Shown here in pieces: positions 10,793 through 19,353 of a DNA stretch of 64,000 bases (the first letter of the stretch is position 1; every line of letters begins with the position of its first letter). The DNA comes from Allosediminivita pacifica (lineage in GTDB: Bacteria; Pseudomonadota; Alphaproteobacteria; Rhodobacterales; Rhodobacteraceae), in contig NZ_QBKN01000002.1 in assembly GCF_003054175.1 (NCBI RefSeq), forward strand, positions 124,001 through 188,000, read 5' to 3'. The position numbers were made by a program, and so were the translations under genes. The notes beneath the pieces are model-generated. The model saw nothing but the letters and a program-made list of their open reading frames with translations. It was not told where the DNA came from and made no database searches.

Positions 10793-11008
10793 TCAGGCGG
10801 CGGGTTGCTTGATGAGCCCTGCCGCCTCACTCACCAGCGGGTGCAGGCCCTCGCCGCCCGCGGCAAGGTGGTCAGAGAGCTGCGCGCGCATGCGCGGCTC
10901 CCAGAACTCGTTGATATGGGCGGCCACCTCGGGCGCGCCGGCATTCGGCTGGGTCTCGAAGAACGCGGCGATCTGGTTCGCCATGCGGATCATCTTGTCA
11001 GGCGACAT
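10793..11008 (-). CDS. fdsD: NAD-dependent formate dehydrogenase delta subunit (FdsD)
   Basis: A 71-residue protein (MSPDKMIRMANQIAAFF, later INEFWEPRMRAQL) matching the small delta subunit of the soluble FdsABG formate dehydrogenase, needed for assembly or activity in Rhodobacter. Its start overlaps the end of fdhD by 11 bases, which couples it to the fds operon as the last gene. Its stop lies 5 bases from the converging tex stop. Confidence 0.9.
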   Translation of the reverse strand: MSPDKMIRMANQIAAFFETQPNAGAPEVAAHINEFWEPRMRAQLSDHLAAGGEGLHPLVSEAAGLIKQPAA

Positions 11009-11819
11009 CGCTTTCCTCCGTCACGATCCGGTGCCCGTGGGCATAGATATCAAAGCCGCCGCAACGGGCGAAGGCGGCGAGCGTCAGCCCCGCGCCCTCG
11101 GCCAGCCGAAGGGCATGGGCGGTGGGGGCGGAGACGGCGATGAGCACGGGCGCGCCGGCCAGCACCGTCTTCTGCACCATCTCGACCGACACGCGCGAGG
11201 TCAGCACCACGGCCCCCTGCCCCATGTCGATGCCCGCCCGTGCGCAGGCACCGATGAGCTTGTCGAGCGCGTTGTGCCGGCCCACGTCCTCGCGCGCCAT
11301 GACGATGCCCTCGCCCGGCCGCAGGAAGCCCGCCGCGTGCACCGCGTGGGTGCGATCGTGCAGCGGCTGGTGGTCGCGCAGCGCGTCGGTGGCGCCCGCC
11401 ACTTCGGCCCCCGGAATGCGCAGGCCACTGTCCGGCAGCACGGGCAGCGCGCGCACCGCCTGTTCGAGGCTTTCGATCCCGCACAGCCCGCAGCCCACCG
11501 GCCCCGCCATGCTGCGGCGGCGGGCGGCGATCACCTCGGCCTGCGCCTCGGGCAGCCAGAGCCGCGCCTCGATGCCCTCGTCGAACGCCACGAGCTCGGA
11601 CCGCTCCACCTCGGACGCGGCGCCGACCAACCCCTCGGTCAGGGCAAAGCCCAGGGCGAAATCCTCCAGATCCGCGGGCGTCGCCATCATGACGGCATGC
11701 GTGCTGCCGTTCACGGTCACCGCGACGGGCAGCTCCTCGGGCAGCGCGCGGTGCACGTCGCGCCGCGCGCCCCCCTGCACGGAGACACCTGCGCGGATCT
11801 GCGCCGGATCGCCGGTCAT
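10998..11819 (-). CDS. fdhD: Formate dehydrogenase accessory sulfurtransferase FdhD
   Basis: A 273-residue cytoplasmic protein that passes sulfur from a cysteine desulfurase to the bis-MGD cofactor of formate dehydrogenase. The essential CxxC is CGLCG at residues 110-114. The family blocks LEDFALGFALTEGLV, REDVGRHNALDKLIG and LTSRVSVEMVQKT are all present. The ATG at 11819 overlaps the fdsA stop (ATGA). Called fdsC in the Rhodobacter naming. Confidence 0.96.
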   Translation of the reverse strand: MTGDPAQIRAGVSVQGGARRDVHRALPEELPVAVTVNGSTHAVMMATPADLEDFALGFALTEGLVGAASEVERSELVAFDEGIEARLWLPEAQAEVIAARRRSMAGPVGCGLCGIESLEQAVRALPVLPDSGLRIPGAEVAGATDALRDHQPLHDRTHAVHAAGFLRPGEGIVMAREDVGRHNALDKLIGACARAGIDMGQGAVVLTSRVSVEMVQKTVLAGAPVLIAVSAPTAHALRLAEGAGLTLAAFARCGGFDIYAHGHRIVTEESDVA

Positions 11820-14737
11820 TCCGCCGCCGGAAGGATGCGCCGCGACTGCGCCGCCTGCGCGGCGTAGTCTTCCTGCCAGTCGGTCGGCCCGTTCGAGGGC
11901 GAGACCTGCACGGCGGTCACCTTGTATTCCGGGCAGTTGGTCGCCCAGTCCGAGAAATCCGAGGTCACCACGTTGGCCTGCGTGCCCGGGTGGTGGAAGG
12001 TCGTGTAGACCACGCCCGGTGCCACGCGGTCGGTGATCGTCGCGCGCAGCGAGGTTTCGCCGGACCGCGAGGCCAGCTTGATCCAGTCGCCTTCCTTGAC
12101 GCCGCGCACCTCGGCATCGTGGGGGTGGATTTCCAGCAGGTCCTCCTGATGCCAGACGACGTTCGGCGTGCGCCGGGTCTGCGCGCCCACGTTGTACTGC
12201 GACAGGATGCGCCCGGTGGTCAGCAGCAGCGGGAAGCGCGGCCCGGTGCGTTCCTCGGTGGCGATGTACTCGGTCAGGATGAACTGTCCCTTGCCGCGCA
12301 CGAAGCCGTCCACGTGCATGACCGGCGATCCCTCGGGATGCGCCTCGTTGCAGGGCCACTGGACCGAGCCCTTCTCGTCCAGCAGATCGAAGCTGACCCC
12401 GGCGAAGGAAGGCGTGGTAGCGGCGATCTCGTCCATGATCTCGCGCGGGTGGGTGTAGGACCAGCCCGCCCCCATGGCATTGGCCAGAAGCTGCGTCACC
12501 TCCCAGTCGGCGTAACCGGCCTTGGGCTTCATCACCTCGCGCACCATGTTGATGCGCCGCTCGGCGTTGGTGAAGGTCCCGTCCTTTTCAAGGAAGGTGC
12601 TGCCCGGCAGGAAGACATGGGCGTAGTTGGCCGTCTCGTTCAGGAAGAGGTCGTGGACGATGACGCAGTCCATGGCCGCAAGCCCCGCCGCCACGTGTTT
12701 CGTGTCGGGGTCCGATTGCAGGATGTCCTCGCCCTGGATGTAGATGCCGCGAAAGGTCCCCTCGACCGCCGCGTCGAGCATGTTGGGAATGCGCAGGCCG
12801 GGTTCCTCGTCGACCGGCGCGCCCCAGACCTTCTCGAAGACCTCGCGCGCGGCATCGTCGCTCACGTGGCGATAGCCCGGCAGCTCGTGCGGGAAGCTGC
12901 CCATGTCGCAGGAGCCCTGCACGTTGTTCTGGCCGCGCAGCGGGTTCACGCCCACGCCGGGACGGCCGATGTTGCCGGTCATCATGGCAAGGTTGGCGAT
13001 GGCCATCACGGTGGTCGATCCCTGGCTGTGCTCGGTCACGCCCAACCCGTAGTAGATCGCCCCGTTCCCACCCGTGGCATAGGCCCGCGCCGCAAGCCGC
13101 AACGCCTGCGCGTTCACGCCGGTCAGAAGCGCCGTCGCTTCCGGGCTGTGGCGCGGATCGGCGGCGAACTCGGCGTACTGGCGGAATTCCTCCCAGTCGC
13201 AGCGGCTGCGGATGAAGTCCTCGTCCACCAGCCCCTCGGTCACGATCACATGCGCCATGGCGGTCAGCACGGCGACATTGGTGCCGGGCGTGAGAGCCAG
13301 GTGATGCGCCTCGCCCACGTGGGGGCTGTCGAGCAGGTCGATGCGGCGCGGGTCGATCACGATGAGCTTGGCGCCCGCGCGCAGCCGCTTCTTCAGCCGC
13401 GAGCCGAAGACCGGGTGCCCGTCGGTGGGGTTCGCCCCGATCACCACGGCCACGTCGGTGTGTTCGACGGAATCGAAATCCTGCGTGCCCGCGCTGGTGC
13501 CGAAGGTCGTCTTAAGCCCGTAACCCGTGGGCGAATGGCAGACCCGCGCACAGGTGTCGGTGTTGTTGTTGCCAAAGACCGCCCGGATCATCTTCTGCAC
13601 GAGGAAGGTTTCCTCGTTGGTGCAGCGGCTCGAGGTGATGCCGCCGATGGACCGGCGGCCGTATTGCTCCTGGATGCCGCGCATCTTCGTGGCGGCGAAG
13701 GTGATGGCCTCCTCCCAGCTGACCTCGCGCCAGGGCTCGTCGATGCTGTCGCGCACCATCGGGTGCAGGATGCGGTCGCCGTGGCTGGCATAGCCGTAGG
13801 CGAAGCGGCCCTTGACGCAGCTGTGGCCGCGGTTGGCCTTGCCGTGCTTCCACGGCACCATGCGCACGAGCTGGTCGCCCTGCATCTGCGCCTCGAAGGA
13901 GCAGCCCACGCCGCAATAGGCACAGGTGGTCACCACGGACCGGTCCGGCACGCCCATCTCCGCCACGCTCTTTTCCTGTAGCGTCGCCGTGGGGCAGGCC
14001 TGCACGCAGGCGCCGCAGCTCACGCAGTCGGATGTCAGGAAATCGTCGCCCGCCATCCCGGCCGAGACCCGGCTTTCGAAGCCGCGCCCCTCGATCGTCA
14101 GAGCAAAGGTGCCCTGCACCTCCTCGCAGGCCCGCACGCAACGCGAGCAGACGATGCACTTGGAGGGATCGTAGGTGAAATAGGGGTTGCTCTCATCCTT
14201 GGGCAGGTAACGCGGGTTGGCCTCGCCCACGGGCATGCGCAGCCGCGCCTCGGACTGGCTGCGCGCGCCGGTGCCGGAGGGATCGAAATGGTTCTCGCCC
14301 GGCGTGTAGCGCATGTCGCGCAGACCCACGGCGCCCGCCATGTCCTGCAGCTCGCAATCCCCGTTGGCCGAACAGGTCAGACAATCGAGCGGGTGGTCCG
14401 AGACATAAAGCTCCATCACCCCGCGCCGGATCTTCTTCACCTTCTCGGATTGCGTGTGCACCTTCATGCCCTCGTGCACCGGCGTCGTGCAGGAGGCAGG
14501 CGTGCCCCGCCGTCCCTCGATCTCGACGACACACAGCCGACACGACCCGAAGGCCTCGACGCTGTCGGTGGCGCAAAGCTTCGGCACGGAAATCCCCGCT
14601 TCCGCCGCCGCCCGCATGACCGAGGTGCCCGCCGGCACCGTCACCGCGAAGCCGTCCACCGTCACCGTGACCGGCGCGCCCTGTTTCGCGGGCGTGCCCA
14701 TGTCGCGGTCGTCCCAGGGAATGATGAAATCCTTCAT
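11816..14737 (-). CDS. fdsA: NAD-dependent formate dehydrogenase alpha subunit (FdsA)
   Basis: The 973-residue catalytic subunit oxidises formate to CO2 at a bis-MGD molybdenum (or tungsten) centre. An N-terminal [2Fe-2S] domain has Cys55, 66, 69 and 83. A His-Cys3 cluster follows at His115, Cys119, 122 and 128. Two [4Fe-4S] sets are at Cys194/197/200/204 and Cys238/241/244/248, and a further one at Cys272/275/279/307 opens the Mo domain. Cys400 in CARVCHSPTG is the metal ligand, where some homologues have selenocysteine. ATG 14737 follows GGAGGTG. A long in-frame extension upstream is non-homologous and was rejected. Confidence 0.97.
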   Translation of the reverse strand: MKDFIIPWDDRDMGTPAKQGAPVTVTVDGFAVTVPAGTSVMRAAAEAGISVPKLCATDSVEAFGSCRLCVVEIEGRRGTPASCTTPVHEGMKVHTQSEKVKKIRRGVMELYVSDHPLDCLTCSANGDCELQDMAGAVGLRDMRYTPGENHFDPSGTGARSQSEARLRMPVGEANPRYLPKDESNPYFTYDPSKCIVCSRCVRACEEVQGTFALTIEGRGFESRVSAGMAGDDFLTSDCVSCGACVQACPTATLQEKSVAEMGVPDRSVVTTCAYCGVGCSFEAQMQGDQLVRMVPWKHGKANRGHSCVKGRFAYGYASHGDRILHPMVRDSIDEPWREVSWEEAITFAATKMRGIQEQYGRRSIGGITSSRCTNEETFLVQKMIRAVFGNNNTDTCARVCHSPTGYGLKTTFGTSAGTQDFDSVEHTDVAVVIGANPTDGHPVFGSRLKKRLRAGAKLIVIDPRRIDLLDSPHVGEAHHLALTPGTNVAVLTAMAHVIVTEGLVDEDFIRSRCDWEEFRQYAEFAADPRHSPEATALLTGVNAQALRLAARAYATGGNGAIYYGLGVTEHSQGSTTVMAIANLAMMTGNIGRPGVGVNPLRGQNNVQGSCDMGSFPHELPGYRHVSDDAAREVFEKVWGAPVDEEPGLRIPNMLDAAVEGTFRGIYIQGEDILQSDPDTKHVAAGLAAMDCVIVHDLFLNETANYAHVFLPGSTFLEKDGTFTNAERRINMVREVMKPKAGYADWEVTQLLANAMGAGWSYTHPREIMDEIAATTPSFAGVSFDLLDEKGSVQWPCNEAHPEGSPVMHVDGFVRGKGQFILTEYIATEERTGPRFPLLLTTGRILSQYNVGAQTRRTPNVVWHQEDLLEIHPHDAEVRGVKEGDWIKLASRSGETSLRATITDRVAPGVVYTTFHHPGTQANVVTSDFSDWATNCPEYKVTAVQVSPSNGPTDWQEDYAAQAAQSRRILPAAE

Positions 14738-14790
14738 GCGTGGCACCTCCGGTGTCGCGTGATGGCAGGGGTGTCGGCGCCACCCCGCCC

Positions 14791-14840
14791 CTTCTTCTCG
14801 CCCGAAATACCTCGGGGGGTGCGGGGGGCAGCGCCCCCCG
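14791..14840 (+). repeat. Rhodobacterales-type hairpin repeat, copy 2, inside the fds operon
   Basis: Same pattern as 3674-3730: CTTCTTCTCGCCCGAAATAC followed by a G-run and a perfect GGGGGGC/GCCCCCC stem (14823-14829 with 14833-14839, 3-base loop). It fills most of the 136-base gap between fdsB and fdsA, while the other fds genes overlap or nearly touch. It reads antisense to the operon. Confidence 0.6.
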
Positions 14841-14873
14841 CCACCTCGACGCGCGTCAGCGCGGCGAAACCGC

Positions 14874-16391
14874 TCATTCCGCCGCGTCCCGCGCCGGGCC
14901 GAACTCCTCGGGAAAGCCGCGCAGCGCCGAAAGCACCGGGTAGGGCGTGAAGCCGCCCAGCGCGCAGAGCGATCCGTCGCGCATGGTCTCGCAGAGATCT
15001 TCCAGCAGCGGCACGGCGGCCGCGTCGCCTGCCGCGATGCGGTCGATGGTCTCGACCCCGCGCACCGCGCCGATGCGGCAGGGCGTGCACTTGCCGCAGC
15101 TTTCCACCGCGCAGAACTCCATTGCGAACCGCGCAAGACCCGCCATGTCGGCGCTGTCGTCGAAGACCACCACGCCCGCGTGGCCGATCAGGCCACCCTG
15201 CCCGTCGAATTCCTCGTAGCCGAAGGGCGTGTCGAACTTGGAGGTGGGCATGTAGGCGCCAAGCGGCCCGCCCACCTGCACGGCCTTGACCGGCCGCCCC
15301 GAGGCTGTGCCGCCGGCCACGTCATTGACCAGCTCGCCCAGCGGCATGCCGAAGGCGGTCTCGAAGAGCCCGCCGCGCGCCACGTTGCCGGCGATCTGGA
15401 TGGGCATGGTGCCCTTGGACCGGCCCAGCCCGAAGCTCGCGTAATGCTCGGCGCCCTTTTCGAATATGACCGGCACCGTGGCGAGGGTAAGCACGTTGTT
15501 CACGACCGTCGGCTTGCCGAAAAGCCCCTCGAGCGCGGGCAGCGGCGGCTTGGCACGCACGACCCCGCGCTTGCCTTCGAGCGAGTTCAGAAGCGAGGTT
15601 TCCTCGCCGCAGACATAGGCGCCCGCGCCCACGCGGATCTCCATGTCGAAGGCGGGGCCGGTGCCCAGCACCGCGTCCCCCAGAAGGCCTGCCGCGCGGG
15701 CCAGTTCCACCGCCTCGGTCATGACCTCGATGGCGTCGGGGTATTCCGAACGCAGGTAGACAAATCCCTTGGTGGCGCCCACGGTCACGCCCGCGATGAC
15801 CATGCCCTCGATCAGGCAGAAGGGGTCACCCTCCATCAGCATGCGGTCGGCAAAGGTACCGCTGTCGCCCTCGTCGGCGTTGCAGACGATGTACTTGCGG
15901 TCGGCGTGGGCCATCCGCACCGTGTCCCACTTGATGCCTGCCGGAAAGCCCGCGCCGCCGCGCCCGCGCAGGCCCGAGGCCTTGAGTTCGTCGATGACCG
16001 CCTCGCCGCGCATGTCCAGCACGCGGCGCAGCCCGGCCAGTCCACCGTGGGCCTTGTAGTCGTCGAGCGAATGCGGATCGTTCAGGCCCACGCGCGCGAA
16101 GGTCAGCCGGGTCTGGCGGGCGAAGAAGGGGATGTCCTCCACCGCTCCGAGGCTGTCCAGCGTGCCGTCGAGCAGCGCGGGCACGTCGGAGGCCTGCACC
16201 GGCCCGTAGGCGAGCCTGCGGCCGGAGGCTTCGACCTCGACCAGTGGCTCCAGCCAGACCATGCCGCGCGATCCGTTGCGGACGATCTGCAAGCTCATGC
16301 CGCGGGCCTCGGCCTCGCGCGCGACGGCCTCTGCCACCTCGTCGGCGCCCAGCGCCTTGGCGGCGGCGTCGCGGGGAACGTAGATCTTCAT
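14874..16391 (-). CDS. fdsB: NAD-dependent formate dehydrogenase beta subunit (FdsB)
   Basis: The 505-residue diaphorase subunit carries FMN and reduces NAD+, related to NuoF of complex I. After a ~110-residue thioredoxin-like region, the NAD/FMN site appears as LRGRGGAGFPAGIKW (141-155) and GEETSLLNSLEGKRG. The [4Fe-4S] ligands are Cys432, 435 and 438 (ESCGKCTPCRIG) plus Cys476. The ATG at 16391 overlaps the fdsG stop by 4 bases, giving tight coupling. Complete. Confidence 0.97.
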   Translation of the reverse strand: MKIYVPRDAAAKALGADEVAEAVAREAEARGMSLQIVRNGSRGMVWLEPLVEVEASGRRLAYGPVQASDVPALLDGTLDSLGAVEDIPFFARQTRLTFARVGLNDPHSLDDYKAHGGLAGLRRVLDMRGEAVIDELKASGLRGRGGAGFPAGIKWDTVRMAHADRKYIVCNADEGDSGTFADRMLMEGDPFCLIEGMVIAGVTVGATKGFVYLRSEYPDAIEVMTEAVELARAAGLLGDAVLGTGPAFDMEIRVGAGAYVCGEETSLLNSLEGKRGVVRAKPPLPALEGLFGKPTVVNNVLTLATVPVIFEKGAEHYASFGLGRSKGTMPIQIAGNVARGGLFETAFGMPLGELVNDVAGGTASGRPVKAVQVGGPLGAYMPTSKFDTPFGYEEFDGQGGLIGHAGVVVFDDSADMAGLARFAMEFCAVESCGKCTPCRIGAVRGVETIDRIAAGDAAAVPLLEDLCETMRDGSLCALGGFTPYPVLSALRGFPEEFGPARDAAE

Positions 16392-16864
16392 GCCGCGCCC
16401 TCCCCGGCGAGCGCCGTCAGGCGGTCGGCGTCGGCGCGGCCCATGACCTTGCCGTCGACCATGGCTGCGGGGGCACAGGCGCAAAGCCCGAGGCAATAGA
16501 CAGGCTCCACCGTCACGGCGCCGTCGGGCGTCGTCTCGCCCCAGCCGATACCCAGCTTCGACAGCACCGCCTCCGACAGCGCGGCACCGCCCACCGCCTG
16601 GCAGGCCTCGGCCCGGCAGATCTTGACGGTATGCCGCCCGGCGGGCGCCTCGCGGAAATCGTGGTAGAAGGAGATGACGCCGTGCACCTCGGCCCGGGTG
16701 AGCTTCAGCGCCTTGGCGATCACCGGCACAGCCGTGCCGGGCACGAAGCCGAAGGCCTCCTGCATGGCATGCAGGATCGGCAGAAGCGGCCCCTCGAGAT
16801 GGGTGTGGGCTTCGATGATCTCGGCCAGCGCCTCTGGCGCGGGCTCGGCGGCTTGGGTGGTCAT
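16388..16864 (-). CDS. fdsG: NAD-dependent formate dehydrogenase gamma subunit (FdsG)
   Basis: A 158-residue NuoE-like [2Fe-2S] electron-transfer subunit, first gene of the fds operon. The cluster ligands are Cys83 and Cys88 (CRAEACQAVGG) and Cys124 and Cys128 (CLGLCACAP). ATG 16864 has GGAGAG 8 bases upstream; a longer in-frame reading starting at 16951 would run through the control region and was rejected. The 83-base gap to lysR carries two direct repeats that are candidate regulator sites. Confidence 0.96.
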   Translation of the reverse strand: MTTQAAEPAPEALAEIIEAHTHLEGPLLPILHAMQEAFGFVPGTAVPVIAKALKLTRAEVHGVISFYHDFREAPAGRHTVKICRAEACQAVGGAALSEAVLSKLGIGWGETTPDGAVTVEPVYCLGLCACAPAAMVDGKVMGRADADRLTALAGEGAA

Positions 16865-16908
16865 GCCTGGCTCTCCGTCTTTGGGGCAGGAAGACACCGA
16901 AACCGATC

Positions 16909-16960
16909 TTGAATCAATATCGCCGTTCCGTCTGGCAATAGAGGATTTCAATCAATATCG
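16909..16960 (-). promoter_or_regulatory. Candidate LysR operator: two 14-base direct repeats ahead of fdsG
   Basis: TTGAATCAATATCG at 16909-16922 and TTCAATCAATATCG at 16947-16960 differ at one base and are 38 bases apart start to start. They are the only AT-rich blocks in the gap, and the second overlaps the stop codon of the upstream lysR gene. A LysR tetramer binding two half-sites before fdsG is the natural reading, but it is inferred from position and repeat structure only. Confidence 0.45.
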
Positions 16961-17850
16961 ACGGGTTCCTCGCCCGCGGCCCGCTCGGCCACCTCGAAAA
17001 GCGCGCGGATCAGCGGGGTCTGCGGCTCCTGGTACTGGGTCACCAGACCGACCCCCGGCGCGGCCACGCCGCCGGTGATCGGCACCACCGACAGCGGATG
17101 CCCTTTGGCCAGAAACGCCGCCATCTCGCGCGGCAGCACCGTGACCCATCCGCCGGACAGGACCGTGCTCACCAGCACCACCGTAGAGCTCGATTCCAGC
17201 GCCGGCATCGCCGTCACGCCCGCCTCGAGGAAACTGCGGTCGATGATCCGGCGGTTCTGCATGTCCGGCGTCAGCAGGCAGAACCGCTGTCGCGCAAGAT
17301 CGCTCCATGCCACGCTCTCGCGCCCAGCCAGCGGATGGTCCTCGCCGCAGACGAGCGCGTAGCGCTCGCGATAAAGCGGCAGCTGCGCCACCCGGCCCAG
17401 CGGTTCGTTGTCGAGGTAGGTGATGCCCGCATCCGCATCCAGGTCGTCGATCATGGCGAGGATTTCGTGCGAATTGCGCGACCGGATCGACAGGCGCACG
17501 CCGGGATGCGCCTCGGCAAAGCGCGTGGCGAGATCCGAGGCCCGGGTGAGTGCGGTGGGGATCACGGCAAGGCGAAGCTCGCCGGAAAGACCCTCGCGGG
17601 CAAAGCGCATCTCTTCGCGCAGGCGGCGCGCGTCGCCGACGATCTGGCGCGCCATGACCAGCGCGCGCTCGCCCTCGGGGGTCAGGCCGCGAAAGCGGGC
17701 GCCGCGCGTCACGAGCTTTACGCCCAGCTCGTCCTCGAGCTGCCGGATCCCGCTCGAAAGCGTGGGCTGCGTCAGCCCGAGGCTTTCCGCCGCACGCCCA
17801 AAATGACGCGCCTTGGCCAGCGCAATTAGCATTTCCAGCTTGTGGATCAC
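16948..17850 (-). CDS. LysR family regulator, probable regulator of fds operon
   Basis: A 300-residue LysR-type transcription factor with an N-terminal winged helix (ALAKARHFGRAAESLGLTQP, then LSSGIRQLEDELG) and the usual effector domain (GELRLAVIPTALTR, later SSTVVLVSTVLSGGWVTVLP). It lies directly upstream of fdsG in the same direction; in several bacteria an fds-linked LysR (FdsR) controls formate dehydrogenase, so this role is probable. It is 59 bases downstream of the BKACE gene and could also belong to that operon. Confidence 0.88.
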   Translation of the reverse strand: MIHKLEMLIALAKARHFGRAAESLGLTQPTLSSGIRQLEDELGVKLVTRGARFRGLTPEGERALVMARQIVGDARRLREEMRFAREGLSGELRLAVIPTALTRASDLATRFAEAHPGVRLSIRSRNSHEILAMIDDLDADAGITYLDNEPLGRVAQLPLYRERYALVCGEDHPLAGRESVAWSDLARQRFCLLTPDMQNRRIIDRSFLEAGVTAMPALESSSTVVLVSTVLSGGWVTVLPREMAAFLAKGHPLSVVPITGGVAAPGVGLVTQYQEPQTPLIRALFEVAERAAGEEPVDID

Positions 17851-17909
17851 GCCTGCCCCCGTGGTGCCGATTCCCGCGCAACCTGCGTCGCGCGGGCTGC
17901 AGGGTCAAC

Positions 17910-18746
17910 TCAGGCGGCGGGTTTCAGGCCCAGCAACTCGCGCGCCTGCGCAGGGGTCGCCACCGGACGACCCGCCTTGTCGCAAAGCTCCACGACACGG
18001 CTCACCAGCGCCGCGTTCGAGGGCGCAAGCGTGTCGCGGTCGAGGCGGACATTGTCCTCGAGCCCCGTGCGCGCATGCCCGCCCAGCTCCACCGACCACT
18101 GGTTGATGAGATACTGGTTCGCGCCGATACCCGCGGCGCACCAAGGCGCGTCGTCCCCGAAGAGCCGCTTCACAGTGTGGATGTAGAACTCGAAGACCTC
18201 GCGATCCGCAGGCATCGCGTTCTTCACCCCCATGACGAACTGCACGTAGGGCGTACCCGCCAGCTTGCCTGCCTCGGCCATCTTCGCGGCCTGGAAGATG
18301 TGCGAGAGATCGAATGCCTCGATCTCGGGCTTCACGCCGTGGGTCAGCATCTCGCTTGCCAACCAGTCCACCAGATCGGGCGGGTTCTCGTAGACCCGGG
18401 TGGGGAAGTTGTTGGACCCCACCGAGAGCGAGGCCATGTCTGGCGCCAGCGGCAGCATGCCGCCGCGCGCCTGCCCCGCCCCGGACCGACCGCCAGTCGA
18501 GAACTGGACGATCATGCCGGGGCAATGCTTTTCCAGCCCTTCCTTCAGGCGGGCAAACTTCTCGGGATCCGAACTCGGCGTTTCGTCATCGTTGCGCACG
18601 TGGGCGTGGCAGATGGTGGCGCCCGCCTCGAAGGCTTCCTGCGTGCTTTCCACCTGTTCGGAGACGGTGATCGGCACGGCAGGGTTGTTTTCCTTCTTCG
18701 GCAGCGAGCCCGTGATCGCGACGCAGATGATGCAGGGTTTGGTCAT
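17910..18746 (-). CDS. BKACE family beta-keto acid cleavage enzyme (DUF849)
   Basis: A 278-residue zinc enzyme of the 3-keto-5-aminohexanoate cleavage (BKACE) family, which condenses a beta-keto acid with acetyl-CoA to give acetoacetate and a CoA ester. The metal-binding C-H-A-H-V-R block and the QFSTGG motif are visible. It is the gene right after pcaG, where pcaB often sits in this order. Beta-ketoadipate is therefore a plausible substrate, which would bypass PcaIJ/PcaF and yield succinyl-CoA. Family is sure; substrate is inference. Confidence 0.88.
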   Translation of the reverse strand: MTKPCIICVAITGSLPKKENNPAVPITVSEQVESTQEAFEAGATICHAHVRNDDETPSSDPEKFARLKEGLEKHCPGMIVQFSTGGRSGAGQARGGMLPLAPDMASLSVGSNNFPTRVYENPPDLVDWLASEMLTHGVKPEIEAFDLSHIFQAAKMAEAGKLAGTPYVQFVMGVKNAMPADREVFEFYIHTVKRLFGDDAPWCAAGIGANQYLINQWSVELGGHARTGLEDNVRLDRDTLAPSNAALVSRVVELCDKAGRPVATPAQARELLGLKPAA

Positions 18747-18752
18747 GATCCC

Positions 18753-19352
18753 TCACATGTCCAGGAAGACGGTTTCGCCTTCGCCCTGAAGGCGGATGTC
18801 GAAACGGTAGGTGCCGTCGCCCTCGGGCTTGGCGATCAGCGTGTCGACACGCGGGCGCTGTTCGATGCGGGCAAGGATCGGGTCGGCGTCGTTGTCCTCG
18901 TCCCCGAAGTAGATGCGGGTGCTGAGGCCGATGTTGATGCCCCGCGCCACGATCCAGAGCGAGATATGCGGCGCCATGACCTTGCCGTCGCGGGTCTTGA
19001 CCGTTCCGGGCTTGACCGTGCGAAGCGTGTATTCGCCGCTGTCCTTGTCGGCGGTGAAGCGGCAGAAGCCGGTCACGCCGGGGTCGGCGCCGGGCTGGCC
19101 GGGGTAGATGCCCCGGGCATCCGCCTGCCAGCTTTCCAGCAGCGCGTCGCGCAGCGCCCAGCCGGTGCCGTCGTAGACCGAACCCTTGATGGTCACGATC
19201 TCGCCCTTGGCGGCATCGGTGATGGGGCTGAGGGCAAGATCCTCGGGGTAGATGCCGCCGAGGCCCGCGAAGGTGGGCACGCAGCCGATGTGGACGTAGG
19301 GACCCGCGGTCTGCGAGGGCGTTTCCATGAGGGTCGTCAGTTTCTGCACCAT
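18753..19352 (-). CDS. pcaG: Protocatechuate 3,4-dioxygenase alpha subunit
   Basis: A 199-residue intradiol dioxygenase alpha subunit; it builds the active site together with PcaH but lacks the iron ligands. Features are the N-terminal TPSQTAGPYVHIG, the ALLESWQADARGIYPG core, and APHISLWIVARGINIGLSTR near the C-terminus. ATG 19352 sits 1 base after the pcaH stop codon. Confidence 0.96.
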   Translation of the reverse strand: MVQKLTTLMETPSQTAGPYVHIGCVPTFAGLGGIYPEDLALSPITDAAKGEIVTIKGSVYDGTGWALRDALLESWQADARGIYPGQPGADPGVTGFCRFTADKDSGEYTLRTVKPGTVKTRDGKVMAPHISLWIVARGINIGLSTRIYFGDEDNDADPILARIEQRPRVDTLIAKPEGDGTYRFDIRLQGEGETVFLDM

Positions 19353-19353
19353 G

